A DNA stretch of 43,701 bases from an uncultured Granulosicoccaceae bacterium (GTDB lineage Bacteria > Pseudomonadota > Gammaproteobacteria > Granulosicoccales > Granulosicoccaceae). The stretch covers positions 1-43,701 of the forward strand of contig CALIHW010000004.1 of assembly GCA_938020525.1 (NCBI GenBank), given 5' to 3'. The notes under the pieces were generated by a model. That model was not told the origin of the DNA. It made no database searches and worked only from the letters and a program-made list of their open reading frames with translations. Shown here piece after piece: positions 1 to 8,521 of the stretch. Position 1 is the first letter of the stretch; each line of letters starts with the position of its first letter. The translations under genes and the position numbers were made by a program.

Positions 1-47
1 AAGGTGTTTTTTGCCAAATCGATACCGATCAGTTTAAGATGTTTCAT
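1..47 (-). CDS. IS110-family transposase, N-terminal end only (cut by window edge)
   Basis: Reading leftward from an ATG at 47, the sequence encodes MKHLKLIGIDLAKNT before the window ends. The GIDLAKNT stretch is the usual N-terminus of IS110-family transposases, where the Asp is the first acidic residue of the DEDD (RuvC-like) catalytic domain. A GGAG ribosome site lies at 57-60, nine bases before the ATG. Only 15 codons are visible, so intactness cannot be judged. IS110 elements generally lack classical terminal inverted repeats, so the left boundary of the element is not visible in the bases that follow. Confidence 0.72.
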   Translation of the reverse strand, partial: MKHLKLIGIDLAKNT

Positions 48-124
48 GGGCGCTTTCTCCGTTAAATGGTTTTGTTAACACGCTACCATTTTGGCACATT
101 GTGATGCCGGTAAGGAGGGAGCGT

Positions 125-159
125 CCATACCATCACCCTAACTGTGATGTGTGGTATGG
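125..159. terminator. imperfect palindrome between the IS110 edge and the amidohydrolase
   Basis: CCATACC (125-131) pairs with GGTATGG (153-159), and ATCAC (132-136) pairs with GTGAT (144-148), leaving a four-base bulge. It lies just past the stop codon of the leftward amidohydrolase gene. It may act as its transcription end or be part of the IS110 non-coding end. There is no clear T-run, so the terminator call is weak. Confidence 0.3.
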
Positions 160-178
160 CGTTGTGCGGGTTGCTTTG

Positions 179-1348
179 CTAAACGGGCATCGCCTCTTCA
201 ACCAGCTGAACCCAGTAAGAACATCCGTGTGGGATGGCTTCGTCATTAAAGTCATAGTCCGGGTGATGCAGTAGTGCTGTATCCCCGTTACCCATGAATA
301 TAAATGCACCAGGGCGTGCGTTTAGCATGTAGGAAAAATCTTCCGCGCCCATAACCGGGGTTACGTTTGTCTCAACATTCGCAGGACCAGACACTTTTTG
401 TGCAATACCGGCGGCGAAGTTAGCTTGCTCCTCGGCGTTGACCGACACAGGGTAGCCATAATGATATTCAAACTTCGCAGTTGCATCCATTGCTATTGCT
501 GTATGTTCAACCAGAGTTTCCATTCTACTCTTTACCATATCCCGCACTTCTGTTGTCAGGGTTCGTACTGTGCCCTTTAAACTGACTGTCTGCGGAATAA
601 CATTATATGAAACGGTGTCTGTGTTGAAAGAGGTGACAGAGACGACGGCGTTCTCAAGCGGGTCAACATTACGCGATACGATTGATTGCAATGAAAGCAT
701 CAGTTGCGATGCGATAACGGTAGGGTCAATGCCTTTGTGTGGTGCCGCTGCATGGCCACCTTTACCCGTGACGGTTATATCAAACTGATCAGCAGCTGCC
801 ATCAATGGGCCAGATCTAATTGCGAACTTGCCAACGTCCATGCCAGGCCAGTTATGCATTCCATAGACTTCTTTGATCTTAAATTTATCCATCATGCCGT
901 CTTTGACCATTTCGTCACCACCGCCGCCTCCTTCTTCTGCAGGCTGAAATATCACAGCAACACGTCCATTAAAATTGCGCGTTTCACACAGGTATTTTGC
1001 AGCACCAAGGAGCATCGCTGTGTGGCCGTCATGTCCGCAGGCGTGCATCTTGCCGTCAGTTTTTGATGCGTGTGCAACACCGCTTGTTTCATGGATAGGC
1101 AATGCATCCATGTCTGCACGTAAACCGATGACGTTATCAAAGCTGCTGTTTTTGCCATTGATGATGCCGACCACACCAGTGCGGCCAAGGCCTTCTACTA
1201 CTTCGTCACAGCCAAATTCGCGCAGCTTTTCTGCGACCACACCAGCCGTTCTGTGCACGTCAAACAAGAGCTCAGGGTGCTCGTGAAGGTCACGTCGCCA
1301 TTCTGTGATCTCCGGGAGCAGATCTGCAAAGCGGTTGACTAGTGGCAT
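179..1348 (-). CDS. M20-family metal-dependent amidohydrolase (hippurate hydrolase / N-acyl-amino-acid amidohydrolase type)
   Basis: Predicted cytoplasmic dinuclear-metal amidohydrolase that cleaves N-acyl (or N-carbamoyl-like) groups from amino acids. Visible motifs are GLRADMDALP, HACGHDGH (about residues 102-109, supplying Cys and His ligands), FQPAEEGGGG (Glu pair about 138-139), MHNWPG (His about 165), the lid-domain stretch GKGGHAAAPH (about 194-204) and MGAEDFSYM near the C-terminus. Together these define the M20D group. The frame stays open upstream to a TTG at 1408, but the ATG at 1348 has an AGGT at suitable distance and gives 389 residues, the family's usual length; an ATG at 1384 is an alternative. 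It diverges from the enolase-superfamily gene across about 165 bp. The substrate cannot be read from sequence. Confidence 0.88.
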   Translation of the reverse strand: MPLVNRFADLLPEITEWRRDLHEHPELLFDVHRTAGVVAEKLREFGCDEVVEGLGRTGVVGIINGKNSSFDNVIGLRADMDALPIHETSGVAHASKTDGKMHACGHDGHTAMLLGAAKYLCETRNFNGRVAVIFQPAEEGGGGGDEMVKDGMMDKFKIKEVYGMHNWPGMDVGKFAIRSGPLMAAADQFDITVTGKGGHAAAPHKGIDPTVIASQLMLSLQSIVSRNVDPLENAVVSVTSFNTDTVSYNVIPQTVSLKGTVRTLTTEVRDMVKSRMETLVEHTAIAMDATAKFEYHYGYPVSVNAEEQANFAAGIAQKVSGPANVETNVTPVMGAEDFSYMLNARPGAFIFMGNGDTALLHHPDYDFNDEAIPHGCSYWVQLVEEAMPV

Positions 1349-1513
1349 GGCGGCTACCTGATTGTTTGGATTAAGCTCAAGCATGCCAATTGGAAGCGAA
1401 GACCGCAAGGACGAACTTTATTCAAGGTGGCAGGGCCTGCTTAGACTTGCCGCAAAGATGGGGTTAGCATGGGTGGCGTTCAAACTGTGATCAACAAGCA
1501 TGGGAGAGATGGC

Positions 1514-2629
1514 GTGGCTCAGATAGTAGGCGTGGAAGCGCTAATGATTGATTTGCAACCGAAGGTCAAACGCACAGATGCCATTCAGTCGTTTGACAGC
1601 CAGCAAACGCCGATTTTCAAACTGACCGATGCTGACGGCGTTACCGGCATCGGTTACAGCTACACCATTGGTCAGGGTGGCGAGGCGATCATGTCCCTGC
1701 TTAAAGAAACGTTGGTGCCGCAGCTGATGGGTGCTGACGCCGATGGTATTGAAAAAATATGGCGTAATCTTCTGTTTGCTACACATGCCACGAGTGTGGG
1801 TGCAATTACTTCATTGTCTCTGGCAGCTATTGATACTGCATTGTGGGATTTAAAGTGCCGTCGAGCAGGACTACCGTTATACAAAATGTTGGGTGGGGCT
1901 AAGGATCGTGTGCCGCTTTATACCACAGAGGGTGGTTGGCTTCACTTGTCTGCAGATGAACTGGTTGCTGATGCAGTTTCAGCTAAAGCACAGGGCTTTA
2001 GTGGCTCAAAAGTTAAAATCGGTAAAGCACGCTTGTCTGAAGATCGTGAGAGATTGATGGCGGTGCGGGAGGCTGTAGGTGATGACTATGAAATTATGGT
2101 AGATGCCAATCAGGGGTTTAGCTTGTCTGAGGCAATAAGACGCTCAAAGATGCTTGAGCGAATTAACGTTGGCTGGTTTGAAGAACCGTTGCCCGCAGAC
2201 GATATCGGCGCACACACGCAGCTAGCCGCACACAGTCATGTGCCAATTGCAGTTGGTGAGAGTCTTTATTCTATTTCGCAATTTAAGGACTACCTGCACG
2301 CGGGTGCTGCTTCAATAGTGCAGGTTGATGTGGCTCGAATTGGTGGTATAACCCCGTGGATGAAGGTCGCTCATATGGCAGAGGCGTATAATGTTTCTGT
2401 GTGTCCGCATTTTTTGATGGAGCTGCATGTCAGTCTTGTCTGTTCAGTAAACAATACGCCCTGGCTCGAATTCATACCGCAACTCGACGATGTTACTCAC
2501 ACTGTTATGGAGTGCAAAGACGGATATGCTATTCCGTCATCTGAGCCCGGGTTGGGGATAGACTGGGATCAGGAGAAACTACAGCAATTAGCAATACGCG
2601 ATGTATCTTTTGCTACACAGCTCCGTTGA
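1514..2629 (+). CDS. mandelate racemase / muconate lactonizing enzyme family protein (enolase superfamily)
   Basis: Barrel enzyme that abstracts a proton alpha to a carboxylate; family members are racemases or acid-sugar dehydratases. With a GTG start at 1514 the catalytic set falls at KVK 166-168, Asp197 (VDAN), Glu223-224 (WFEEP), Glu249 (GES), Asp272, His298 (CPHF) and Glu318 (WLEF). This is almost the numbering of mandelate racemase (K164/K166, D195, E221, E247, D270, H297, E317), so it belongs to the mandelate-racemase subgroup with a Lys/His base pair. The frame is open from an ATG at 1469, but GGGAG at 1502-1506 sits seven bases before the GTG, and the protein then begins MAQIVGVEAL, typical of the family. 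The substrate is unknown. It is divergent from the M20 amidohydrolase. Confidence 0.88.
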   Translation: MAQIVGVEALMIDLQPKVKRTDAIQSFDSQQTPIFKLTDADGVTGIGYSYTIGQGGEAIMSLLKETLVPQLMGADADGIEKIWRNLLFATHATSVGAITSLSLAAIDTALWDLKCRRAGLPLYKMLGGAKDRVPLYTTEGGWLHLSADELVADAVSAKAQGFSGSKVKIGKARLSEDRERLMAVREAVGDDYEIMVDANQGFSLSEAIRRSKMLERINVGWFEEPLPADDIGAHTQLAAHSHVPIAVGESLYSISQFKDYLHAGAASIVQVDVARIGGITPWMKVAHMAEAYNVSVCPHFLMELHVSLVCSVNNTPWLEFIPQLDDVTHTVMECKDGYAIPSSEPGLGIDWDQEKLQQLAIRDVSFATQLR

Positions 2630-2684
2630 ACTGCATATGAGTATGCGATCTGTTTTATAGCAAAGAGAAGCCAGCGGATTTGCT

Positions 2685-4490
2685 TTAAGCCACAGCCAGA
2701 TCAGATTCCTCTTTGCTGAAAGAGGCGTTGTCACTAATTTGCTCGAATGTACAAGGCCTGCCAACGTAGTAGCCTTGCAGAATGTCGCAGGCCGCCGCCT
2801 TTAAAAACTCAAGTTGTTGATGTGTTTCAACGCCCTCAGCAACGACTTCTATGCCTAATTCATGTGCTACGGATATTATTGCTTTAACAATAGAGCAGTT
2901 GCTATGGTTGTCCGGAATGTCCTGAACGAAACTGCGGTCAATTTTAACGCGAGTAACTGGCAGCTTTTGCAGTCGACTGAATGAGGAATATCCGGTCCCG
3001 AAGTCGTCAATAGCCAGCTCTACTCCAGCTGCCCGTAAGTCCTGAAGCATGTTTAAACTGTGGTCACCGTTTTCGAGAAGCGCCGACTCGGTAAGTTCAA
3101 GCTCGATGGCGTTTGCCGGTACACCGGTGGTTTGCAGAATTCTGGCTATTCTGTCTTGCAAATTGCCACTCACAAACTGTTTTGCTGACACGTTAACACT
3201 GAACTTGATATTAGGATTATTGCGTCGCAGCTCTACCAGCTTTTTACATGATTCTGACAATATCCAATCACCGAGTGGATCAATCAAGCCTGTCTCTTCA
3301 ACAACTTCAATAAATGACTCTGGTCCAATTATGCCTTGTTCCGGATGGTTCCAGCGCAGCAATACCTCGTAGCCAGTTATGCTAGCTGCACGGATATCGT
3401 ACTGAGGCTGAAAATACAGTTCGAACTGTGATTCGCGTAGCGCAATACGGAGATCCCTTTCCAGTTCAAATCGTTCTGTGAGGCGAGTGTTCAGTGCCGC
3501 GGTATAGAACTGAATAAGATTTCTACCCCGCTGCTTTGCTTGATTCATAGCAGCATCTGCAAAACTCAGCAGTTGCTTTGGGTTGTCTGTGTGGTCGGGA
3601 AAGACGCTGATACCGATACTCGCTGAAAGTCGAATATCATATGATGCAGATACATATTGCTCTGCTAGTGCGTCAGTTATTTTCTCTGCAATAACGGTAG
3701 CATCTGAAGCGGTGGAGAGATCTCTGAGGATAATCGCAAATTCGTCACCGCCAAGTCTGCCGACAGTATCAATTTCGCTCACAGCGTTTAACAGACGGCT
3801 GGCAACCTCGCGTAATAGTTTGTCGCCAATGTGGTGCCCCAGTGGACCGTTTACCTGCTTGAAGTGATCGAGGTCAAGCAATAACAGAGCGGTCTTGCTG
3901 TTGCTCTTTGTGTCCAGAGTCAATCGTAACTGCTCCATTAGACCGCAACGGTTTGGCAATCGGGTAAGTGGGTCGTGGTGTGCAACATGTTGCAGTCCGT
4001 CGCGCGCGATCCTTAAATTATTTTGTGTTTCGTGGTGTTCGCTAAGATCCAGTATTGCCACATGGAATCTGTAGTCGCTGCTTGGCACTGTATGGCCTGA
4101 CGAATAGACCGCGGTCAGGTGTAGCATGACCGGTATTGTATTGTCACTCACTTGAAGGGATGTGCTGACCGTTCGTTCGCCGACCTTTGCGATCTCTGAG
4201 AGTAAGTTTGAGACGCTGATTCGATCGGCAGATATTATGTTTGAGATAAAGGAGGTGCGATGCAGGTCTTCTGCGGAAGTGCCGAGCATGGCAGCCCCCA
4301 CAGAATTGATTTCAAGAATGCGAAAGCTGGTATCGAGAGTAAAATGGCCGATGGGTGCGGCATCGAACAGGGATCTGTATCTGGCATTCTCGGCACGAAG
4401 GCGATGTATTTCTCTACCAGTAACGAGCGCAGGACGTGATTGCAAGATCCGCTTGACTGATAGCGATCTTGCCTTGGCAAGAAACTTCAT
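2685..4490 (-). CDS. soluble PAS-GGDEF-EAL cyclic-di-GMP signalling protein
   Basis: A 601-residue protein with no evident membrane segment. A PAS domain spans roughly residues 33-150, a GGDEF domain about 165-330 and an EAL domain about 345-590. The cyclase signature GRLGGDEF (247-251) is intact, but the inhibitory RxxD site upstream reads SEID, so product inhibition may be lost. The EAL domain starts with YEVLLRW (an EVL variant seen in active enzymes). It keeps NVSAKQF, ELTESAL, DDFGTGYSS, KIDRSFV, AEGVET and the LQGYYVGRP end, so phosphodiesterase activity is plausible. The PAS domain probably senses a small ligand or redox state. The gene is convergent with the enolase-family gene, 55 bp away. 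Net direction of c-di-GMP turnover cannot be predicted. Confidence 0.93.
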   Translation of the reverse strand: MKFLAKARSLSVKRILQSRPALVTGREIHRLRAENARYRSLFDAAPIGHFTLDTSFRILEINSVGAAMLGTSAEDLHRTSFISNIISADRISVSNLLSEIAKVGERTVSTSLQVSDNTIPVMLHLTAVYSSGHTVPSSDYRFHVAILDLSEHHETQNNLRIARDGLQHVAHHDPLTRLPNRCGLMEQLRLTLDTKSNSKTALLLLDLDHFKQVNGPLGHHIGDKLLREVASRLLNAVSEIDTVGRLGGDEFAIILRDLSTASDATVIAEKITDALAEQYVSASYDIRLSASIGISVFPDHTDNPKQLLSFADAAMNQAKQRGRNLIQFYTAALNTRLTERFELERDLRIALRESQFELYFQPQYDIRAASITGYEVLLRWNHPEQGIIGPESFIEVVEETGLIDPLGDWILSESCKKLVELRRNNPNIKFSVNVSAKQFVSGNLQDRIARILQTTGVPANAIELELTESALLENGDHSLNMLQDLRAAGVELAIDDFGTGYSSFSRLQKLPVTRVKIDRSFVQDIPDNHSNCSIVKAIISVAHELGIEVVAEGVETHQQLEFLKAAACDILQGYYVGRPCTFEQISDNASFSKEESDLAVA

Positions 4491-4943
4491 CTTAGCTACG
4501 GTGCTGTGAGTTTTGTTGCTGGTTTATTCGATAAGAAGAGATAGCTGATCGACTAGAAGTGACCTTGGGTCGGTTGAAATAGATGGCGGGAGATGTCTTC
4601 CGAAGCATTCCCTCTAAGCGGAGGCCTGGGAAGTTCGAGGTGCTCAATTTGTGGGTAGATGATAGTTTTTCCTGCACTTTGCCTTCCTGGAATAACTCAA
4701 AAAAATGGTACATACCGAGACTGATGGCCAGCTACACCTGATGTATGGCCAATCATGCAAATTTAGTACTCGGATATCTCCTGCTGCTCGACAATGTATA
4801 GCCCATAGGCTGGCGAATGTTACTTTAAATATTTTTTATTCATACATAAAAAGCCAATGATATGGCACAAAAATTAAACGGAGCCGCAAGAGAGGTTTTA
4901 AATGTTTGTATCTTATACAACTTATTTTTCCTAAATTCAGAGC

Positions 4944-4960
4944 CGTCTAACTATTAGACG
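4944..4960. promoter_or_regulatory. 17-bp perfect palindrome, possible operator
   Basis: CGTCTAA-CTA-TTAGACG is a perfect inverted repeat with 7-bp arms and a 3-bp centre, the size of a dimeric repressor operator. It lies upstream of the leftward PAS-GGDEF-EAL gene and far upstream of the dioxygenase gene. No cognate regulator is in the window. Confidence 0.3.
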
Positions 4961-5242
4961 TTGTCTATTTCTGCAATGGTAATATCTGGACTCAATATTA
5001 CAATGAGCTTTTTGTGCGGAACCTTCACTCTGGGTACGCGGTGACAGGCGACGCGTCAAAACGATGTTGTGCAGCAGATGTTGGCCTGTTTGAATTTTGA
5101 CAGCGTTGTAAAAAGGTGTCGTCTTTCTGACTGCTTTGTAGCAGCTTAGAACGAAAGCTGGCGTGTTGTATTGCGTCCGCCCGGTCGATCATTTTTGCTT
5201 CTCTCTGCGGCTGGCTAAATTGCCAATCCCGAAACGTTTTGT

Positions 5243-5268
5243 CCCTGGTCTTGCTCCCTGGTCTTGCT
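5243..5268. repeat. 13-bp tandem duplication
   Basis: CCCTGGTCTTGCT occurs twice head to tail (5243-5255 and 5256-5268) with no mismatch. It is a probable slippage product in non-coding DNA. Confidence 0.8.
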
Positions 5269-5646
5269 CCGGTGGAAGTGCTGGTGACTAGCTGTTTCGG
5301 ACGGCGAAATATTCGTATCGATTTGGTATTTCTCCGTGTTGCTCGGTGTTGCTGGAGTAGTGTCGCGACAAGGGCATCTGCAATATTATAAAAGAGCTGG
5401 TACCGGGTTTTGCGAATTTGATATTTATATTAACTATACAACTCGAAAATACCATTATTAATGGTTATGCTTTGACCGGTAGTGCAAAATCGCTGGTAAT
5501 TTTTAACGCTTTCTCTTGATAAGCATGATCAGTTGTGACAATCTTGCTTTGCGATCAGTAAGCTCACGGAAAGGGTTAAGTAACTGGAATGTTGATAAAG
5601 ATGCAGAACGGGATGCTCTGTTATTTTTAAAATTCGGATTACTTAA

Positions 5647-6615
5647 GTGAACAAAAGCGTAGAACCATCACCCTCTCATTTTTCAACCGCACATCTAAAC
5701 CACTGGGACACTCATCAAAACCCTATTGTTGAAGTTAAAGTAGATGATCAAACTATCGATGAACTATACCGTGCTGCCAGTCGCTCTACAGATGATAGCT
5801 TCTACAAAATAACCAATGAATCATTTTCCAACTGCCTCACATTGGCAGGTGAGATTCGTGCGCGTTTAGCTGTATCAGGAGCGGTAATTGTCGATAGACT
5901 CCCCGTTGAAGCCAACGACCTCGCAGTCAATCGACGAGCTGCTGGCATACTATCTAATCTTATCGAACCACTAATGACACAGGATATCAAAGGCACGTTG
6001 TTGTATGACGTCATTGATGAAGGTGCCAAAGCCACTGGCACTATTCGCCGCTCTAAAACCAATGAGGAACAACCCTTTCACACTGATGGGCCTTGGCATC
6101 TAACGCCGCCGTCTATGATCGGGCTTTTCTGTATCAAACCTGCAGCACAAGGTGGGTACAGCCAGGTATCAAGCCTGCAGCGCAGCCTCGATAGACTGCT
6201 CAATGAGAAACCGCACGCCATTGAGATACTTGAACAGATGCTGATGTGGAATCGCATGGGGCAATACAAGGAGGGAGAGAATGCATTTAATTCACTCTCT
6301 ATAATTCAACAGGCTCAGAATCAAACACTTATTCGACACTACGTTGACTATGTAAAGACCGGTCACGAACTCGCAGGTTCTGATCTGCCGGATGACGTGG
6401 TTGTGCTACTGCACGAGCTGGAAGCCTCATTAGCGTTGAATGCCTGCAAGCCGTTTAAACTTGAAGCCGGGCAATTTCAGTTCGTTAATAACTGGACGGT
6501 TGCCCATGCAAGAGCCGGGTTTGATGATCCGGATGCGGATCTAGAAATGCAATCAGAAACACCGTCAGGCCGACATCTACTCAGACTTTGGGGTAACATC
6601 AGTAGCTCCGAGTAG
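5647..6615 (+). CDS. TauD/TfdA-like Fe(II)/2-oxoglutarate-dependent dioxygenase
   Basis: A 322-residue predicted cytoplasmic oxygenase that uses Fe(II), O2 and 2-oxoglutarate to hydroxylate an organic substrate. The HxD half of the iron facial triad is in QPFHTDGPWHL. The distal His is in NNWTVAHARAGF, corresponding to the family pattern N-x-x-x-x-H-x-R. The Arg that binds 2-oxoglutarate is in RHLLRLWG near the end. It starts at GTG, without a strong ribosome site. The TauE/SafE exporter follows after five bases, so the two are almost certainly one transcript. This pairing suggests the substrate is a sulfonate or that sulfite is released, but the family also acts on betaines, aryloxyacids and other compounds. 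Confidence 0.85.
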   Translation: MNKSVEPSPSHFSTAHLNHWDTHQNPIVEVKVDDQTIDELYRAASRSTDDSFYKITNESFSNCLTLAGEIRARLAVSGAVIVDRLPVEANDLAVNRRAAGILSNLIEPLMTQDIKGTLLYDVIDEGAKATGTIRRSKTNEEQPFHTDGPWHLTPPSMIGLFCIKPAAQGGYSQVSSLQRSLDRLLNEKPHAIEILEQMLMWNRMGQYKEGENAFNSLSIIQQAQNQTLIRHYVDYVKTGHELAGSDLPDDVVVLLHELEASLALNACKPFKLEAGQFQFVNNWTVAHARAGFDDPDADLEMQSETPSGRHLLRLWGNISSSE

Positions 6616-6620
6616 AGCAA

Positions 6621-7352
6621 ATGGACTTTACGAGCTTTGAGCTGCTGGCAGGTTTTGGTGTCATATTTGTAGCCTACCTTGTGAGAGGCATTGCAGGCTT
6701 TGGTAGTGGCCTCATCGCAATCCCATTACTCACTCTGATGTTCCCGCTAACGGTGGTGGTACCGGTTGTTGTGTTGCTGGATCTTATCGGGTCCGCTACG
6801 CAAGCGGTGGCAAGTAGAAAACACACAGACTGGAAATTGCTTCTGCCCTTGATTCCTGTCACAGCAGTAGGCATTGCGTTGGCAGCGTATTTTTTCAAGC
6901 ACATAGACACTTCAATGTTGACGCTGTGGCTGGGGATATTTGTTATATGTTTTGCTGTATATCAGCTGCTGCCAATACCGGATATAAAAGGTAGTGCTTT
7001 ATTGGCGCTGCCTTTCGGACTGCTCGGTGGGCTGATGGGCACTCTGTTCGGTACTGGAGGTCCGTTTTATATCTTGTATTTCAGTACGCGAGGTCTCTCC
7101 AAGAGCGAATTCCGGGCTAGCTACTCAGTGTATTTTGTTTTAGATGGTCTTGTTAGAGTTGCAGTGTACGTGTTTGGACTCAGTCTACTGAATGTTGAGT
7201 GGTTGCCTTTGTTATTGATGGCATTTATTCCTTTTGCACTCGGGCTATCGGTCGGTGGCAGAGTTCACACCGAGATTGATCCCGCGATTTTCAAAAAAAT
7301 GATATCACTGATCCTGGTGGCCAGCGGGGCAGCACTGATCTACAACACGTAG
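6621..7352 (+). CDS. TauE/SafE (TSUP) family membrane exporter
   Basis: A 243-residue integral inner-membrane protein with about eight hydrophobic segments in two homologous halves. The first half carries the RGIAGFGSGLIAIPLL stretch and the second GGLMGTLFGTGGPFYILY. These are the Gly-rich half-repeats of the TSUP (sulfite exporter TauE/SafE, DUF81) family. Members move sulfite, sulfoacetate or other small organosulfur anions. It lies five bases after the dioxygenase and so probably disposes of, or imports the substrate for, that reaction. Length matches the family. Substrate and direction are inferred from context only. Confidence 0.85.
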   Translation: MDFTSFELLAGFGVIFVAYLVRGIAGFGSGLIAIPLLTLMFPLTVVVPVVVLLDLIGSATQAVASRKHTDWKLLLPLIPVTAVGIALAAYFFKHIDTSMLTLWLGIFVICFAVYQLLPIPDIKGSALLALPFGLLGGLMGTLFGTGGPFYILYFSTRGLSKSEFRASYSVYFVLDGLVRVAVYVFGLSLLNVEWLPLLLMAFIPFALGLSVGGRVHTEIDPAIFKKMISLILVASGAALIYNT

Positions 7353-7370
7353 ATGCAATGTAATTCTTAA

Positions 7371-7508
7371 ATCTACATTTTCCTGTCGAAGGACCCTCCT
7401 CAATTCTCATTTGTAGAATTAATCGGTGAAGAAACGGCAAAAGCAATCGCTACTTTTAGTGCAGGAGGTGGGTATGCCCTCGAAACTATAACGGTGGCAA
7501 CTCAATGA
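7371..7508 (+). other. open 45-codon frame without a standard start, overlapping the next gene's ATG
   Basis: Between two stops this frame reads without interruption and ends in a TGA at 7506-7508 that overlaps the ATG at 7505 (ATGA). Its middle reads FVELIGEETAKAIATF and looks coding-like in composition, faintly recalling the LIGEE stretch of Mor-type regulators. There is no ATG, GTG or TTG in frame. It is either a gene remnant or chance. The same bases also hold an AGGAGGTG ribosome-like site before a five-codon ATG frame at about 7473. Confidence 0.2.
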
Positions 7509-8512
7509 AAAATAACCTCCTCTTTCGTGGAATACACAAAGCACTTGCCTCAATTGTGCCGGTCGCAGTAATCACTGCAGCAGTATTCCCAGTTAACGCA
7601 AAAGACTCCCTGCCGCGATGCCTGTACATCTCCTCTTATCATTCAGGCTATGCCTGGAGTGATGGTGTGGAAGAGGGAGTGCTATCTGTACTCAAGGCGA
7701 AGTGTGATGTGCGTCAGTTGGATATGGATACGAAACGTAAGCGGTCCAAAGCTGACATTCAAAGTGCGGTCAAAGAGAGTATTGAGCTGATCGAATCCTT
7801 CAGGCCGGATGTAGTAATCACCTCCGATGACAATGCCGCTAAATATCTGATCGTGCCGCACTATATGAATAGCGCGATTCCATTTGTATTCAGCGGTATT
7901 AACTGGACGGTTGAAGAATACGGTTTTCCCGTCTCGAACGTGACAGGTATTGTAGAGGTCGCACCAATTGAACCAATGCTACGCGAGGCGATAAAAGTTT
8001 CCGGCGGCCTTAACGGTGTTTATCTGGGTGCTGATACTCTTACAGAGCAGAAGAACTATGATCGAATTAAATCCGGTGCTGCTCGCATGGGAAGCAATCT
8101 GGGTAAAAAGCTTGTAGCTGATGCACAAGGCTGGAAAGAGGCATTTGATCAAGCCAATGCTGAAGCAGACTATATAGTGATGGGTAGTAACTCGGGGATT
8201 GAGGGCTGGGACGACGATGCTATGGCCATGTACGTCAGTGAAAGTGCCAAAGTAATCAGTGTGACTAACCACCGGTGGATGATGCCCGTTACAGCGCTTG
8301 GGTACACGAAAATTCCTCAAGAGCATGGCGAGTGGGCCGCACAGGCAGCACTTGAGATAATAGCTGGCACTAGCCCACTGGACATACCAGTGGTTACGAA
8401 TCGCAAATGGGATATTTGGATAAATCAGGGTGTGATAGACGCAACAGGAACTTCGTTGTCATCTCGCTATACTCGCAGAGCTAAAAAGTTTGCGAGCAAT
8501 TCAGACGACTAG
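7505..8512 (+). CDS. secreted ABC-type substrate-binding protein (PF04392-like), probable sensor partner
   Basis: A 335-residue protein with an N-terminal signal peptide (positive MKNNLLFRGIHK, hydrophobic ASIVPVAVITAAVF, likely cleavage after VNA near residue 32), so periplasmic. The mature part has a two-lobed binding-protein layout. It opens with CLYISSYHSGYAWSDGV, followed by PDVVITSDDNAAKYL and IPFVFSGINWT, typical of the 'ABC transporter substrate-binding' PF04392 group. No transport permease or ATPase is nearby. Instead a membrane c-di-GMP enzyme starts nine bases after its stop. In this family the binding module is often fused or linked to signalling proteins, so its likely role is ligand presentation to the neighbour rather than uptake. 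The ligand is unknown. Confidence 0.8.
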   Translation: MKNNLLFRGIHKALASIVPVAVITAAVFPVNAKDSLPRCLYISSYHSGYAWSDGVEEGVLSVLKAKCDVRQLDMDTKRKRSKADIQSAVKESIELIESFRPDVVITSDDNAAKYLIVPHYMNSAIPFVFSGINWTVEEYGFPVSNVTGIVEVAPIEPMLREAIKVSGGLNGVYLGADTLTEQKNYDRIKSGAARMGSNLGKKLVADAQGWKEAFDQANAEADYIVMGSNSGIEGWDDDAMAMYVSESAKVISVTNHRWMMPVTALGYTKIPQEHGEWAAQAALEIIAGTSPLDIPVVTNRKWDIWINQGVIDATGTSLSSRYTRRAKKFASNSDD

Positions 8513-8521
8513 CAGCTACTT

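Larger units (their letters stand above)
4491..5646. other. 1.16-kb intergenic region without a convincing gene
   Basis: Only short frames without ribosome sites or family resemblance were found on either strand. It holds a perfect palindrome (4944-4960), a 13-bp tandem duplication (5243-5268) and a second short duplication around 5334-5353 built on GTGTTGCT. Such length is unusual for this compact window. It may contain decayed coding DNA, an untranslated RNA or long regulatory sequence; none is demonstrable here. Confidence 0.5.

Noticed and set aside
704-1066. 120-codon plus-strand frame opposite the M20 gene
   Set aside because: Antisense to a strongly supported gene with intact catalytic motifs.
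4492-4713. 73-codon minus-strand frame upstream of the PAS-GGDEF-EAL gene
   Set aside because: No ribosome site, no recognisable domain, and it ends within the next gene's start region.
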